A program made the position numbers and the translations under genes. The notes beneath the pieces are model-generated. The model saw only the letters and a list, made by a program, of their open reading frames with translations. It was not told the origin of the DNA and made no database searches. Below are positions 1 through 7,991 of a stretch of 19,766 nucleotides of DNA, piece by piece (position 1 is the first letter of the stretch; each line of letters begins with the position of its first letter). The stretch comes from Planococcaceae bacterium UBA3370 (GTDB lineage Bacteria; Bacillota; Bacilli; Bacillales_A; Planococcaceae). The stretch covers positions 1-19,766 of the forward strand of contig DEQI01000034.1 in assembly GCA_002360295.1 (NCBI GenBank), written 5' to 3'.

Positions 1-600
1 GTTTACGACAGCGATATTTGATGCAGGGTATGATTATGAACCAATCTATAAACAAGCACTGGCGCAAACGATGCGTGTGGTTATTCCGTACAATGTTCGA
101 AATGAAGGTGAAACTATAGGATTCGATGAACATTTTCGCCCAACTTGTGTGCGCGAACATAGTTACTGTTACGATAGCTTCGATGAAAAATACAATACGC
201 TAAAATTTACACGGCCGAAAGAATGTGCAAGTTGTCCATTACGAGATGATTCACTCTGTCAAAAGGTGTTCAAAATCAAATGTGAGTCGGATATTCGGAA
301 ATACACGTACCCAGCGCGTGGCTCAGAATTATGGAAGAAACTTTATAAAGAACGTACCGCAGTAGAACGCGTCAACGCCTATTTAAAACAATACTTTCAA
401 TTAAATAACATCCGTCATCGAACAGGTAAAAAAGCAAAACTACACTTTAACCTGGTGACGTTTATTTATAATGCCTGCAAATTAGCAGTTGATCGAGTGA
501 ATGTCTTATTACAAGCACAACAGCAAGCAGCTTAATTTTAAAAAAATGTAAGTTCTGAAACAGGAGCAGTCTAAGCTCTTAAAAAACATGATTTATGAAA
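1..600 (+). mobile_element. Right part of an insertion sequence (partial)
   Basis: This is the distal part of an insertion sequence that enters from beyond the left edge. It consists of the transposase 3' end and a short non-coding tail. The outer boundary cannot be fixed: the terminal inverted repeat should lie between the transposase stop at 535 and the tetranucleotide tract starting at 608, but the matching left end is outside the window. A short dyad (GGAGC/GCTCT, about 561-580) sits in this tail and might belong to the end. The element is in opposite orientation to the polysaccharide operon and lies immediately beyond its last gene. The 600 boundary is approximate. Confidence 0.6.
2..535 (+). 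CDS. DDE transposase, C-terminal part (5' end outside window)
   Basis: The reading frame is open from base 2, so the gene starts before the window; the first ATG at 71 is internal. About 177 residues are visible. The sequence AIFDAGYD near the left edge looks like the strand carrying the second catalytic Asp. A cysteine-rich stretch (CASCPL...LCQK...KC) lies mid-way. The segment YKERTAVERVNAYLK fits the Y-x2-R-x3-E-x6-K signature that carries the catalytic Glu in IS4-like DDE transposases. A basic C-terminal helix region ends in a Gln/Ala-rich tail. The family is IS4/IS1182-like by motif; the exact IS name cannot be read from this part. There is no frameshift in the visible portion, so the copy may be intact. 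Confidence 0.85.
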   Translation, partial: FTTAIFDAGYDYEPIYKQALAQTMRVVIPYNVRNEGETIGFDEHFRPTCVREHSYCYDSFDEKYNTLKFTRPKECASCPLRDDSLCQKVFKIKCESDIRKYTYPARGSELWKKLYKERTAVERVNAYLKQYFQLNNIRHRTGKKAKLHFNLVTFIYNACKLAVDRVNVLLQAQQQAA

Positions 601-607
601 TTGATTC

Positions 608-639
608 ATTTATTTATTTATTTATTTATTTTATTTATT
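608..639. repeat. (TTTA)n tetranucleotide tract overlapping a stop codon
   Basis: Five perfect ATTT units (608-627) are followed by an imperfect continuation to 639. On the minus strand this reads as AAAT repeats and encodes the final residues (Asn-Lys-Ile-Asn-Lys) and the TAA stop (618-620) of the last ATP-grasp gene. Slippage here would change only the last few residues of that protein, because TAA occurs in several frames of the repeat. It marks the junction between the insertion sequence tail and the operon. Confidence 0.8.
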
Positions 640-1844
640 AACGAATCTTCAACAATTGCTTTAGCCAAATCAGTCATGTTATCCATCTTCACTAACATTT
701 CTTCCATTGATGAATATTTGAGCAACAACGTTCCTATCTTTTGATTTGATCCTGTAAAAGGATATACAGCATCCCCAGTCTTAACTGTTATTTCATGATT
801 TACTATATTATTCTCTTGAACTTCTTGATGTAATTCTAAGCCTTTAAACTCCCCATAATTTTGACTATTCAAAACATAACTAGACCAAAATCCTTTCGGT
901 TGAACGAAGGTTAAATCACTACAAGCTTCACCCATTGCACCTTTAATCGTATATTCCACCATATCAATACCAGTTGCATATTTTATCACCTGAGGAATCC
1001 AGTCCCCACCATTACGAGCAGCTATTTCTAAAAGATATACATTTTCTTCTTTATCTACTAAAATATCAAAATTATAAGCGCCAGTTTGCATATTTAATAG
1101 ATCTAACACTCTTTGAATTTCATTATGAATTTTTTCCTGTATATAATCTGGCAAATTACATGGAAAACTAGATCCCGTTGGAACGAATGGATTTACCGCT
1201 TGCTTCTGAAAATGCTCATTAGAGAAGCATCTGAAAACAAGTTTTCCATGCACAGAAAATCCATCTCCACCAACCTGATATCCATCTTTTTCAATATACT
1301 CTTCTAAAATAAAGCGTTGGTTTCTCGAAAAACTTAATGCATCCTTTACTTTTTCTTGTAAAAGGTCAATTGAATCAATTTTTGAAACTCCTCTACTACC
1401 AGAAGAATCAACAGGTTTCACCATAACTGGCATTTTATAATTATCGAAGTCTGCTATAGCATCTTCTAGTGAATGATACCCTTTTGCTCTAGGTACATTA
1501 AAATTATTTTTTTTCAAAAACTCTTTAAACAGATCCTTATGTGTTAATATTTCCACCGATTCATAGGGATTTGATGGAAGCCCTAATTTTTCTGCAACAT
1601 ATGCTGCAGTAGGTGCAGCTGCTTCTGATTCATAACAAACAATTCCATCTACTTCTAATGTTTTTGCTAAATCTAAAACTCCTTCTTTGTCAATAGTGCT
1701 GACATTATAAGACTCATGCGCAAAATGTTGACCCGGATTATCTTCTAGATAGTCAGTAATAATAACATAAAGACCCATTTTTTTTGCTGCTTCAATTGCT
1801 GGTACCTGAGTTTGAGAACCACCAAGCATTAATAATTTTTTCAT
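618..1844 (-). CDS. ATP-grasp ligase A1 (carboxylate-amine ligase fold)
   Basis: This 408-residue protein is the last gene of the polysaccharide operon. The N-terminal pre-ATP-grasp domain starts with a Rossmann-like strand (MKKLLMLGGS). The ATP-binding core has PVMVKPVD (Lys143) and a flexible Gly/Ser loop SSGSRG (147-152), then FILEEYI (adenine-contacting Glu181/182). Metal ligands are probably Asp260 (NFD), Glu273 and Asn278 in LLEIAARNGG. Family members activate a carboxylate as an acyl phosphate and join it to an amine; the substrate here is unknown. The start is ATG with a GAGG site 7 bases upstream. The upstream neighbour is a paralogue of similar length, separated by 33 bases. The tail runs into a tetranucleotide tract. 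The fold is certain; a role in decorating the polysaccharide or its sugar precursor is inferred from context. Confidence 0.88.
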   Translation of the reverse strand: MKKLLMLGGSQTQVPAIEAAKKMGLYVIITDYLEDNPGQHFAHESYNVSTIDKEGVLDLAKTLEVDGIVCYESEAAAPTAAYVAEKLGLPSNPYESVEILTHKDLFKEFLKKNNFNVPRAKGYHSLEDAIADFDNYKMPVMVKPVDSSGSRGVSKIDSIDLLQEKVKDALSFSRNQRFILEEYIEKDGYQVGGDGFSVHGKLVFRCFSNEHFQKQAVNPFVPTGSSFPCNLPDYIQEKIHNEIQRVLDLLNMQTGAYNFDILVDKEENVYLLEIAARNGGDWIPQVIKYATGIDMVEYTIKGAMGEACSDLTFVQPKGFWSSYVLNSQNYGEFKGLELHQEVQENNIVNHEITVKTGDAVYPFTGSNQKIGTLLLKYSSMEEMLVKMDNMTDLAKAIVEDSLINKINK

Positions 1845-1877
1845 CTATACACCTCTATTATCGTTTTAAATGATTTG

Positions 1878-3095
1878 TTAATTGTTTATAAAATTTTCTT
1901 CTTCTATATTCACTCTTACAAAACTACCCATCCTATCCATCTTTTCTAACATTTCTTCCATTGAGGAAAATTTCAAAAGTAAAGTTCCCAGAATCGAATT
2001 AGTTTGTAATTTAGTACTTGAAGGCAAATTGAATACAGAAGATTTTACCAGATTTTTTATTCTAAGTTCTTTTTCTATAGTAATTCCTTTAAATATCCCT
2101 ACTTGCTCATTTATAATTGTATAAAATCCCCAGTATCCACTTTGTTCGGCCTCTATTAATTTGTTACAATCTTCATTTAATGCTGCTTTAATTGTAAATT
2201 CTATTAAATCAATACCATCAACTTCATTGATAATTTGCGTTAATTCACCGTTATTTCTAACTCCTATATCAATAAAATATACATTCCCTATAGTATCAAT
2301 TAGAGCTTCAAAAATTATTGGACCTGTTTCCATTTTTAACAATTTCATTAATCTTTGTAGTTCACAATTGATTTCATTTTGAACATCCATTGGTAAATTA
2401 CACGGCCAACTTTCCCCTGTAGGAACAAACGAAATAGTAGAATTTGTAGAATTAGAAACAAAATGATTATTAACTAGTCTAGAAAAGACGAGCTTCCCAT
2501 CAACAAAAAAACAATCTCCTCCAATTTGGTACCCTTGCTTATCGATATATTCCTCAATAATAAAACGTTTTGCTCTTGAGAATTGTAATGCATCTTCTAC
2601 TTTTCTCTCCAACATTTCATGTGAATCAACTAGAGATACCCCTCTGCTGCCAGAAGCGTCAACTGGTTTTACCATTACCGGTATAGTGAAATTGTGGAAA
2701 TCAACTTTCACCTCTTCAAGAGTTGCATATCCCTTAGCTATGGGTATATTGAAATTATGTTCCTTCAAAAAAGCTCTGAACATATCCTTATTAGATAATA
2801 TTTCTACCGATTTATATGGAAAAGAAGGTAATTTCAACTTTTCTGCTACATAAGCAACTGTTGGGGCACCCGAATCAGCTGCAAAACATAATACTCCATC
2901 AATATTTAAAGATTTAGCTAATGCTAATACAGCTTCTTTATCAGTAGTGCTTACATTATGATATTCATCTGAAAATTGATGCCCAGGATTATGTTCTAAA
3001 TAATCACAAGTTATTACATAATACCCCATCTCTTTTGCTTTCTGGATCGCTACAACCTGTGATGGTGAACCGCCTAGCATTAATAGTTTTTTCAT
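1878..3095 (-). CDS. ATP-grasp ligase A2, divergent paralogue of A1
   Basis: This 405-residue protein aligns with A1 without gaps over roughly the first 210 residues and is clearly a tandem duplicate; I judge about half the residues identical by eye. It keeps MVKPVD (Lys143), the loop ASGSRG (147-152) and FIIEEYI (Glu181/182). The second metal-binding strand differs: where A1 has LLEIAARNGG, A2 has FIDIGVRNNG, replacing the usual Glu by Asp276 and one Gly by Asn. The other metal ligand is Glu263 rather than Asp. It may still be active with a different substrate, or it may have lost catalysis. The start is ATG, 1 base after the flippase stop, with only a weak GGGG ribosome site, so translation may depend on coupling to wzx. 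The substrate is unknown. Confidence 0.87.
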   Translation of the reverse strand: MKKLLMLGGSPSQVVAIQKAKEMGYYVITCDYLEHNPGHQFSDEYHNVSTTDKEAVLALAKSLNIDGVLCFAADSGAPTVAYVAEKLKLPSFPYKSVEILSNKDMFRAFLKEHNFNIPIAKGYATLEEVKVDFHNFTIPVMVKPVDASGSRGVSLVDSHEMLERKVEDALQFSRAKRFIIEEYIDKQGYQIGGDCFFVDGKLVFSRLVNNHFVSNSTNSTISFVPTGESWPCNLPMDVQNEINCELQRLMKLLKMETGPIIFEALIDTIGNVYFIDIGVRNNGELTQIINEVDGIDLIEFTIKAALNEDCNKLIEAEQSGYWGFYTIINEQVGIFKGITIEKELRIKNLVKSSVFNLPSSTKLQTNSILGTLLLKFSSMEEMLEKMDRMGSFVRVNIEEENFINN

Positions 3096-3096
3096 A

Positions 3097-4581
3097 TTAT
3101 TTTACCCCATTATTAATTGATAATTTTGTCGTTTTTTTACTTCCAACCATTTCACTTAGAGTAATTAACAAATAGCTAAAACACTCTAACTTAAACAACT
3201 TTGCTAATCCTATATAAATAACAATTCCTAAGAATATTTGAATAAAAATTGTTACAATATAAGACAATGTAAGCAACTGAACACAATATACAATTCCCCC
3301 CATCACAATAGATATAAGGAAGGATGGTAAAATATCGTTCCACTGTTCTTTAATGCTATAGTCAAATAATACAAAGCTAGGATAAGCATTAATAAACATC
3401 GACAAGAAACTACCTACAAATACACCTATAGCCATACCATAAACACCGTACTGTATACTAATAATCAATATTAATATACCTAGTAATTTCTTTAGGATTT
3501 CCAATTTTAAAAAGATATCACTTCTGCCTAACGCATTTATCGCTTGCAAGTTTGATGTATGAATCGGTATTAATGCATAAATCGCACAAAATATTTGTAA
3601 AAACGGTACTGCAGGTAACCATTTTTCAGTTAATAAAATAACTACTAATGGCTCGGCGATTCCTGCTAGAATTGCCATCATAGGAAATAAAATAAAAGAA
3701 CTAGTTACAATAGAGCGCCTTACCATTTGTTTTACTTTTGGTGTATTATCTTGATGAGATGATAAAGCAGGAAGCATAACAGATTGTATTGAACTGTTGA
3801 TATTACTAATAATAAGTTGAGGGAATTGCTCCCCCCTATTATAAAAAGCTAATAATGCTGGACTAAATATTTTACCGATAAGAAGGCTTCGAATATTGGA
3901 ATAAAGAGCGTCAATTAAAGATGATACCAACAATTTCCACCCGAATGAAAATAAATTACTTAACCTTCGAATAGAAAATATAAGCTTTGGACGCCATTTT
4001 ACCGTGTGCCACAAAATTATCGTAACCATTAGCTGATTTGTTAATTGGTGACCTACTAAAGACCATACCCCCAAGCCTCCATAAGCCATTAATATGCCAA
4101 CAATTCCGGATATTACTGATGCTATTAAACTACTTAAAAATAATTTTTTAAATTGCATCGTTCGTGCTATAACTGCATTTTGAATTGAATTGAAAGATCC
4201 TAGAAATAAAGTAAAAGATAGAATTCTTAATATAATTATTAGTTGAGGTTGATTAAAAAATGAGGCTATGAAAGGTGCTGTAATGAAAAGTATGATATAT
4301 AAAATAAAGGAAAAGAATAAATTCAAATAAAAAACAGAAGAAAAATCAATTTCATCAACTATTTTCCGTTGTATAAGTGCTGTATTAAAACCACTTTGAA
4401 CTATTACTCCAGCTATGGCAATAAAAATAGTTACTAGGACAATTAATCCAAAGTCTTCAGGTAGAAGAAGTCGTGCTAGCACAATTATTACGATAAATTG
4501 TACTCCTTGAACTCCGCCTCTCTCCATGAATTTCCACAGAAGAGATGTTAATACTTCAGATTTTGTTACCCGGTTGACCAT
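3097..4581 (-). CDS. wzx: Wzx-type polysaccharide flippase (MOP superfamily)
   Basis: This 494-residue polytopic membrane protein has about 12-14 hydrophobic segments. Its N-terminus (GGVQGVQFIVIIVLARLL followed by PEDFGL) is typical of the WzxC/TuaB-like branch of polysaccharide exporters. It should flip the undecaprenyl-diphosphate-linked repeat unit across the membrane before polymerisation. The start is ATG with an AAGGAG site about 9 bases upstream. The first 16 bases overlap the end of the preceding glycosyltransferase, indicating translational coupling. The C-terminal tail (SKKTTKLSINNGVK) is short and basic. It is the only flippase in the window, and its presence with a Wzy-like polymerase defines the locus as Wzx/Wzy-dependent. 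Confidence 0.93.
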   Translation of the reverse strand: MVNRVTKSEVLTSLLWKFMERGGVQGVQFIVIIVLARLLLPEDFGLIVLVTIFIAIAGVIVQSGFNTALIQRKIVDEIDFSSVFYLNLFFSFILYIILFITAPFIASFFNQPQLIIILRILSFTLFLGSFNSIQNAVIARTMQFKKLFLSSLIASVISGIVGILMAYGGLGVWSLVGHQLTNQLMVTIILWHTVKWRPKLIFSIRRLSNLFSFGWKLLVSSLIDALYSNIRSLLIGKIFSPALLAFYNRGEQFPQLIISNINSSIQSVMLPALSSHQDNTPKVKQMVRRSIVTSSFILFPMMAILAGIAEPLVVILLTEKWLPAVPFLQIFCAIYALIPIHTSNLQAINALGRSDIFLKLEILKKLLGILILIISIQYGVYGMAIGVFVGSFLSMFINAYPSFVLFDYSIKEQWNDILPSFLISIVMGGIVYCVQLLTLSYIVTIFIQIFLGIVIYIGLAKLFKLECFSYLLITLSEMVGSKKTTKLSINNGVK

Positions 4582-5540
4582 CTAATCCATCTCCTTTTAA
4601 GAAATCTTAAGATTTTATAGATGTTTGGGCAGTATTGATTTATAAATATTCTTATCCTATTCTTATAACTTAAAGCTAAATAATTTGCTGCATATTCTCC
4701 TGATCTAGCTTCCTGAAATTTCCCTTGGTCCAACAAGAGATTAAACTGATTATTGTTTTTTGTTCGCTTTATTGCATCTTTATACTGATAATTAGTATAA
4801 TGATCAATTTCATCAAGCATTACTGCAATTAATTGAAAGTGTTTTGTCCGTTTTTCAATAGTCGATAAATTACTAGTAGTCCATGAACCTCTTACATTTG
4901 CTCTGTATGCTGACATTATTTCATCAATATAGTACACTGTACCTAACAATGATAAACTGATAGCCAAGGGATAATCGCCAACTGGTGAAAGATCAAAAAA
5001 TTTCGGTCTAACTTCTGCAAACTTTTTAGGAAAAACCATAGAATTTGTTAGAAAAAGGCCTCCCCCTCCTTCAATTACTTGTTCAACAGTAAACACTTGA
5101 TTTTTTTTACTAGCCTGATGCTTTCCAATAATAGTTTCATCCGAACTATTGACTACATATCCCCCATGTACACATAAACTACATTCAGGATGCGCTTCCA
5201 TATATTCAACTTGTTTTTGCAATTTATATGGATCCGTCCAATAATCATCGCCTTCGCAAAATGCAATATATTTACCTTGTGCTCTTGCAATATTTAATTT
5301 AGTAACGGATATACCTTTTGAACGTTGATTTTCATTTTGGCAAATTGCTTTAATTAAATCGGGATAGCACTTCTCATAGTCTCTAATAATTTGAGCAGTT
5401 CTATCAGTGGAGGCATCATCATGTATTAATATTTCAAACTTGAAGTTTGTTTGCTGCATTACAAAACTATCAATGGTCTTTGCTATATATTCTTCATGGT
5501 TATATGTGTTACATATTATACTTACTAAATAAATTCCCAT
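4566..5540 (-). CDS. GT2-family glycosyltransferase
   Basis: This 324-residue cytosolic or membrane-associated GT-A enzyme begins with VSIICNTYNHEEYI, the usual nucleotide-binding strand of family 2. HDDAST (Asp41-Asp42) binds the nucleotide-sugar, and EGDDYW (Asp98-Asp99) is the DxD-like metal site. GDYPL near residue 188 probably supplies the catalytic base region. The C-terminus is basic and aromatic (residues 300-324), suggesting membrane contact. The start is ATG with an AGGGGGA site close upstream. A 142-base gap separates it from the preceding gene, one of the longer gaps in the operon. It adds one sugar to the lipid-linked repeat unit; donor and acceptor cannot be told from the sequence. 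Confidence 0.9.
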   Translation of the reverse strand: MGIYLVSIICNTYNHEEYIAKTIDSFVMQQTNFKFEILIHDDASTDRTAQIIRDYEKCYPDLIKAICQNENQRSKGISVTKLNIARAQGKYIAFCEGDDYWTDPYKLQKQVEYMEAHPECSLCVHGGYVVNSSDETIIGKHQASKKNQVFTVEQVIEGGGGLFLTNSMVFPKKFAEVRPKFFDLSPVGDYPLAISLSLLGTVYYIDEIMSAYRANVRGSWTTSNLSTIEKRTKHFQLIAVMLDEIDHYTNYQYKDAIKRTKNNNQFNLLLDQGKFQEARSGEYAANYLALSYKNRIRIFINQYCPNIYKILRFLKRRWIRWSTG

Positions 5541-5602
5541 TTAATCCCCCTGATTCCATTAGCATAATAATATTTATTTTATGCCTTTAAGATACAAATT
5601 CA

Positions 5603-5608
5603 CCTCCA
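5603..5608 (-). promoter_or_regulatory. Ribosome binding site without a gene
   Basis: A consensus GGAGGT lies in the 142-base gap between two glycosyltransferase genes, more than 60 bases from the next start (5540), which has its own AGGGGGA site. The only start it could serve is TTG at 5597, giving a 7-codon ORF ending at 5574. An AT-rich inverted repeat (arms 5632-5639 and 5654-5661) lies just upstream. It could be a relic of a lost gene or a short leader, or chance. Confidence 0.3.
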
Positions 5609-5682
5609 AATTACTAGTAACAGTTTCAAAATTAAATATATTACTTACATGTTATATTTAACTGTAAATACACCGACATATG

Positions 5683-6867
5683 CTAAATTAATAATTCAGA
5701 CATAATATCAATGTCTTCTTTATAGTCCTTATCAAGATTACTAACTACTGTATTTTTTAAATGTTCATCATTCATTACTTCCTTCAAACCCTTGTAAATA
5801 CTTTCACTACTCATTTCTACAATCAAACCGTTATATTTATGTATAATTTGATCCGTAGCAGTGGAGTAATTAGTAATTACTATTGGTTTTTTTAATAATT
5901 TTGCTTCTTCGACGGAAACAGATTTCCCTTCAAATCGAGATGGATGCAAAAATATTTCGCATTTATCTATAATTTTAAAAGGATTATCTAATCTACCGGT
6001 TAATATAACATCCTTAGAAATACCATTTTTCCCCAATAAATGTGCCAGCTCCTTTTTATACGGACCATCGCCCACTATATACCATTTATTAACCATTTTT
6101 TCCTTTATAAGTTTTGCAACAGCTGGTATCGCAATATCATAACCTTTATTTTTATCCAGTCTACTAACAGATACGAGATCAAATTTACCTTCTTTTTTTT
6201 CTAAATTATAACTCTGCTTAGATAAATCTATAATTTTATTTCTAGAAAGTAAGTTGGGAATTTCAATAATTTTATTCTCCAATTTTGGGAAAATATTTTT
6301 CAATATTTTTTCACATTCTTTCGACACGGTAATAATTTTATCGAATTTATTCAGATAAATATTATCTAATTCCTTATTTCTCCCCATTGTACTGTAATCA
6401 CCGTGAATCCAAACAAACTTCTGATTTGAGCTTATTCTATCTGCGACCACATAAGATGCAACTGTATGATGAAAAGAAATGACAATATCATACTCTTCGC
6501 TATACTCAAAGTAGGTATTGCACTTAATCCAAAATAATTGTCTACTTTCCCCTACTTTATTCTTTAATACTCCCACAATTACGTAAAATAAATACCAAAA
6601 TAAAACAGTAAAAAGATGATTTAAGAGAAGTTTTATCGGAACTATATAGAGATCCGATTTATCCATTCGGAAAATTTTTAGAATATCAGGCGTATCTAAC
6701 ACTTTCACATTTTTAGGTACTTCCTTTAAAAGCTGTCCCTCATTTTTTTCTAACAGTAAATCAATCTGGAATTCATTTTTATTATTTAACTGATTTAAAA
6801 GTGCTATTAAACTACTCTCTACACCACCTAAATTTAGAGAGTAAGAGTTAACCAAAATTTTTTTAAT
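5683..6867 (-). CDS. GT4-family glycosyltransferase, probable ATT start
   Basis: This GT-B fold glycosyltransferase has 394 residues if started at ATT (6865-6867), or 390 from the first conventional codon, TTG (6853-6855). The ATT start gives (M)KKILVNSYSLNLGGVES, the usual beginning of this family, and lies 8 bases after a perfect AAGGAGGT; TTG lies 20 bases away, too far. An in-frame TAA at 6874-6876 excludes a longer form. The N-domain carries a hydrophobic patch at about residues 80-100 that may bind the membrane. The C-domain has SVSRLDKNKGYD, GDGPYKKEL and the donor-binding E-x7-E motif (FEGKSVSVEEA; Glu313 and Glu321). It sits right after the polymerase gene, whose stop abuts the ribosome site. 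Donor and acceptor are unknown. Confidence 0.88.
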   Translation of the reverse strand: MKKILVNSYSLNLGGVESSLIALLNQLNNKNEFQIDLLLEKNEGQLLKEVPKNVKVLDTPDILKIFRMDKSDLYIVPIKLLLNHLFTVLFWYLFYVIVGVLKNKVGESRQLFWIKCNTYFEYSEEYDIVISFHHTVASYVVADRISSNQKFVWIHGDYSTMGRNKELDNIYLNKFDKIITVSKECEKILKNIFPKLENKIIEIPNLLSRNKIIDLSKQSYNLEKKEGKFDLVSVSRLDKNKGYDIAIPAVAKLIKEKMVNKWYIVGDGPYKKELAHLLGKNGISKDVILTGRLDNPFKIIDKCEIFLHPSRFEGKSVSVEEAKLLKKPIVITNYSTATDQIIHKYNGLIVEMSSESIYKGLKEVMNDEHLKNTVVSNLDKDYKEDIDIMSELLI

Positions 6868-6876
6868 AAGAAATTA

Positions 6877-6884
6877 CCTCCTTC
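6877..6884 (-). promoter_or_regulatory. Shine-Dalgarno site that selects an ATT start
   Basis: GAAGGAGG starts immediately after the wzy stop codon (6885-6887). Its spacing to ATT at 6867 is about 8-9 bases, which is optimal. No ATG, GTG or TTG lies at the right distance, and the reading frame has a stop at 6874-6876. Confidence 0.75.
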
Positions 6885-7910
6885 TTACCAAATCCATTTA
6901 TAAGGTATGATTTCAGTAGATCCCAACTTTATAAACGTAAACCAAAATTTAAACAGTAAGAAAAGTATAATAATCACATTAATATAGTATAGTTTCTTGT
7001 ATTTAAATACATTCCAAACCATGCCGAGTAATACAACTTCACTAATAGTAAAATAAAAGGCGATCCGATATGCATTACTACCTCCAAAATTCATTAAGAG
7101 CATTAGAATGAATCCTATACAATAAATATAAGTATATTTAGCCATTTTCAAACTGCCTGATAGTTTATTTGCTAATACAGCTACTACTAACACGGGCATA
7201 TACATAGCTATCGGAAAAAGTGAATTATTAACTTGAATTTCATTAAGTGCATAATTGTATTTACCTAGTTCAAAATTAATTTTCCCTAGAAAATAATTTT
7301 GCCCTAATACAAAAAACAACAAACAAACGTATATGATATATCTTAATTTTTTGTTTAAATTTGTAATAAAATAGAATATTATTAATCCTACTGAGACAAT
7401 TATGGATGTATAATGGAGTAAAAATGCAAAAAAGCTTAGTGCGATAAACCTTTTAATTTTTTTATCAACATAGTATAAATATGAATACAACACAATTGAC
7501 ATTGCTGCTGACTGACGTATTAAATTAAAAGATAGAGTATAGTAAAATAGCATATATACTATCATTGCAACGAATACATTTATTTCATTACGCTGACGAT
7601 ATATTACATAAAAAGCAAATGCATTCGTTATAAACGAATAAATAAATAAAAAAGCATTAAAATCAAGATTTAAAAATAGCACCATATCCCGAATAAAACC
7701 GAAGGAAATTTCAACTTCTGATAATATTTTTTGATTGAATAAACTAAAATAAGTAAAGAAGTCAGTCCCTGTAGCATATCTTATAGCAGCAATAATAGAA
7801 GGTAAAATTATTGCTAATAATCCAAAGAACATTTTTAAACTATTTTCTTTAGATTTTACTGTCAATACTGTTAATGAAGCAGAAATGATTGCTATAATAA
7901 TATATATCAT
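6885..7910 (-). CDS. wzy: EpsG-like polysaccharide polymerase (Wzy)
   Basis: This 341-residue protein is almost entirely hydrophobic, with about 10 membrane segments. The sequence IRYATGTDFFTY after the second segment, and LIRQSAAMSI followed by KKIKRFIALSFFAFLLHY, resemble the EpsG family of Bacillus exopolysaccharide loci. It should join flipped repeat units at the outer face of the membrane. The start is ATG, 8 bases after AAGGGG. It lies between a GT2 gene (81 bases upstream) and a GT4 gene whose ribosome site abuts its stop. Wzy proteins are poorly conserved, so the call rests on topology, these motifs and context. Confidence 0.85.
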   Translation of the reverse strand: MIYIIIAIISASLTVLTVKSKENSLKMFFGLLAIILPSIIAAIRYATGTDFFTYFSLFNQKILSEVEISFGFIRDMVLFLNLDFNAFLFIYSFITNAFAFYVIYRQRNEINVFVAMIVYMLFYYTLSFNLIRQSAAMSIVLYSYLYYVDKKIKRFIALSFFAFLLHYTSIIVSVGLIIFYFITNLNKKLRYIIYVCLLFFVLGQNYFLGKINFELGKYNYALNEIQVNNSLFPIAMYMPVLVVAVLANKLSGSLKMAKYTYIYCIGFILMLLMNFGGSNAYRIAFYFTISEVVLLGMVWNVFKYKKLYYINVIIILFLLFKFWFTFIKLGSTEIIPYKWIW

Positions 7911-7991
7911 TGCATAAACCCCTTAAAGAATTGGATTTCCCTTCCGCTCTTTATCCGAAGCAATTTCACTAATTATTTATTCTTATTCTTT

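Noticed and set aside
556..580. Hairpin-like GGAGC/GCTCT as a terminator for the operon
   Set aside because: The stem is short with a G-T pair, and no T run follows on the minus strand; it is more probably part of the insertion sequence end.
608..639. Phase-variation switch by tetranucleotide slippage
   Set aside because: The tract lies at the extreme 3' end of the gene, so slippage alters only a few C-terminal residues and cannot switch the protein on or off.
974..1307. Two plus-strand ORFs of about 65 codons
   Set aside because: They lie wholly inside the ATP-grasp A1 gene on the other strand, lack ribosome sites and resemble no protein family; they are shadows.
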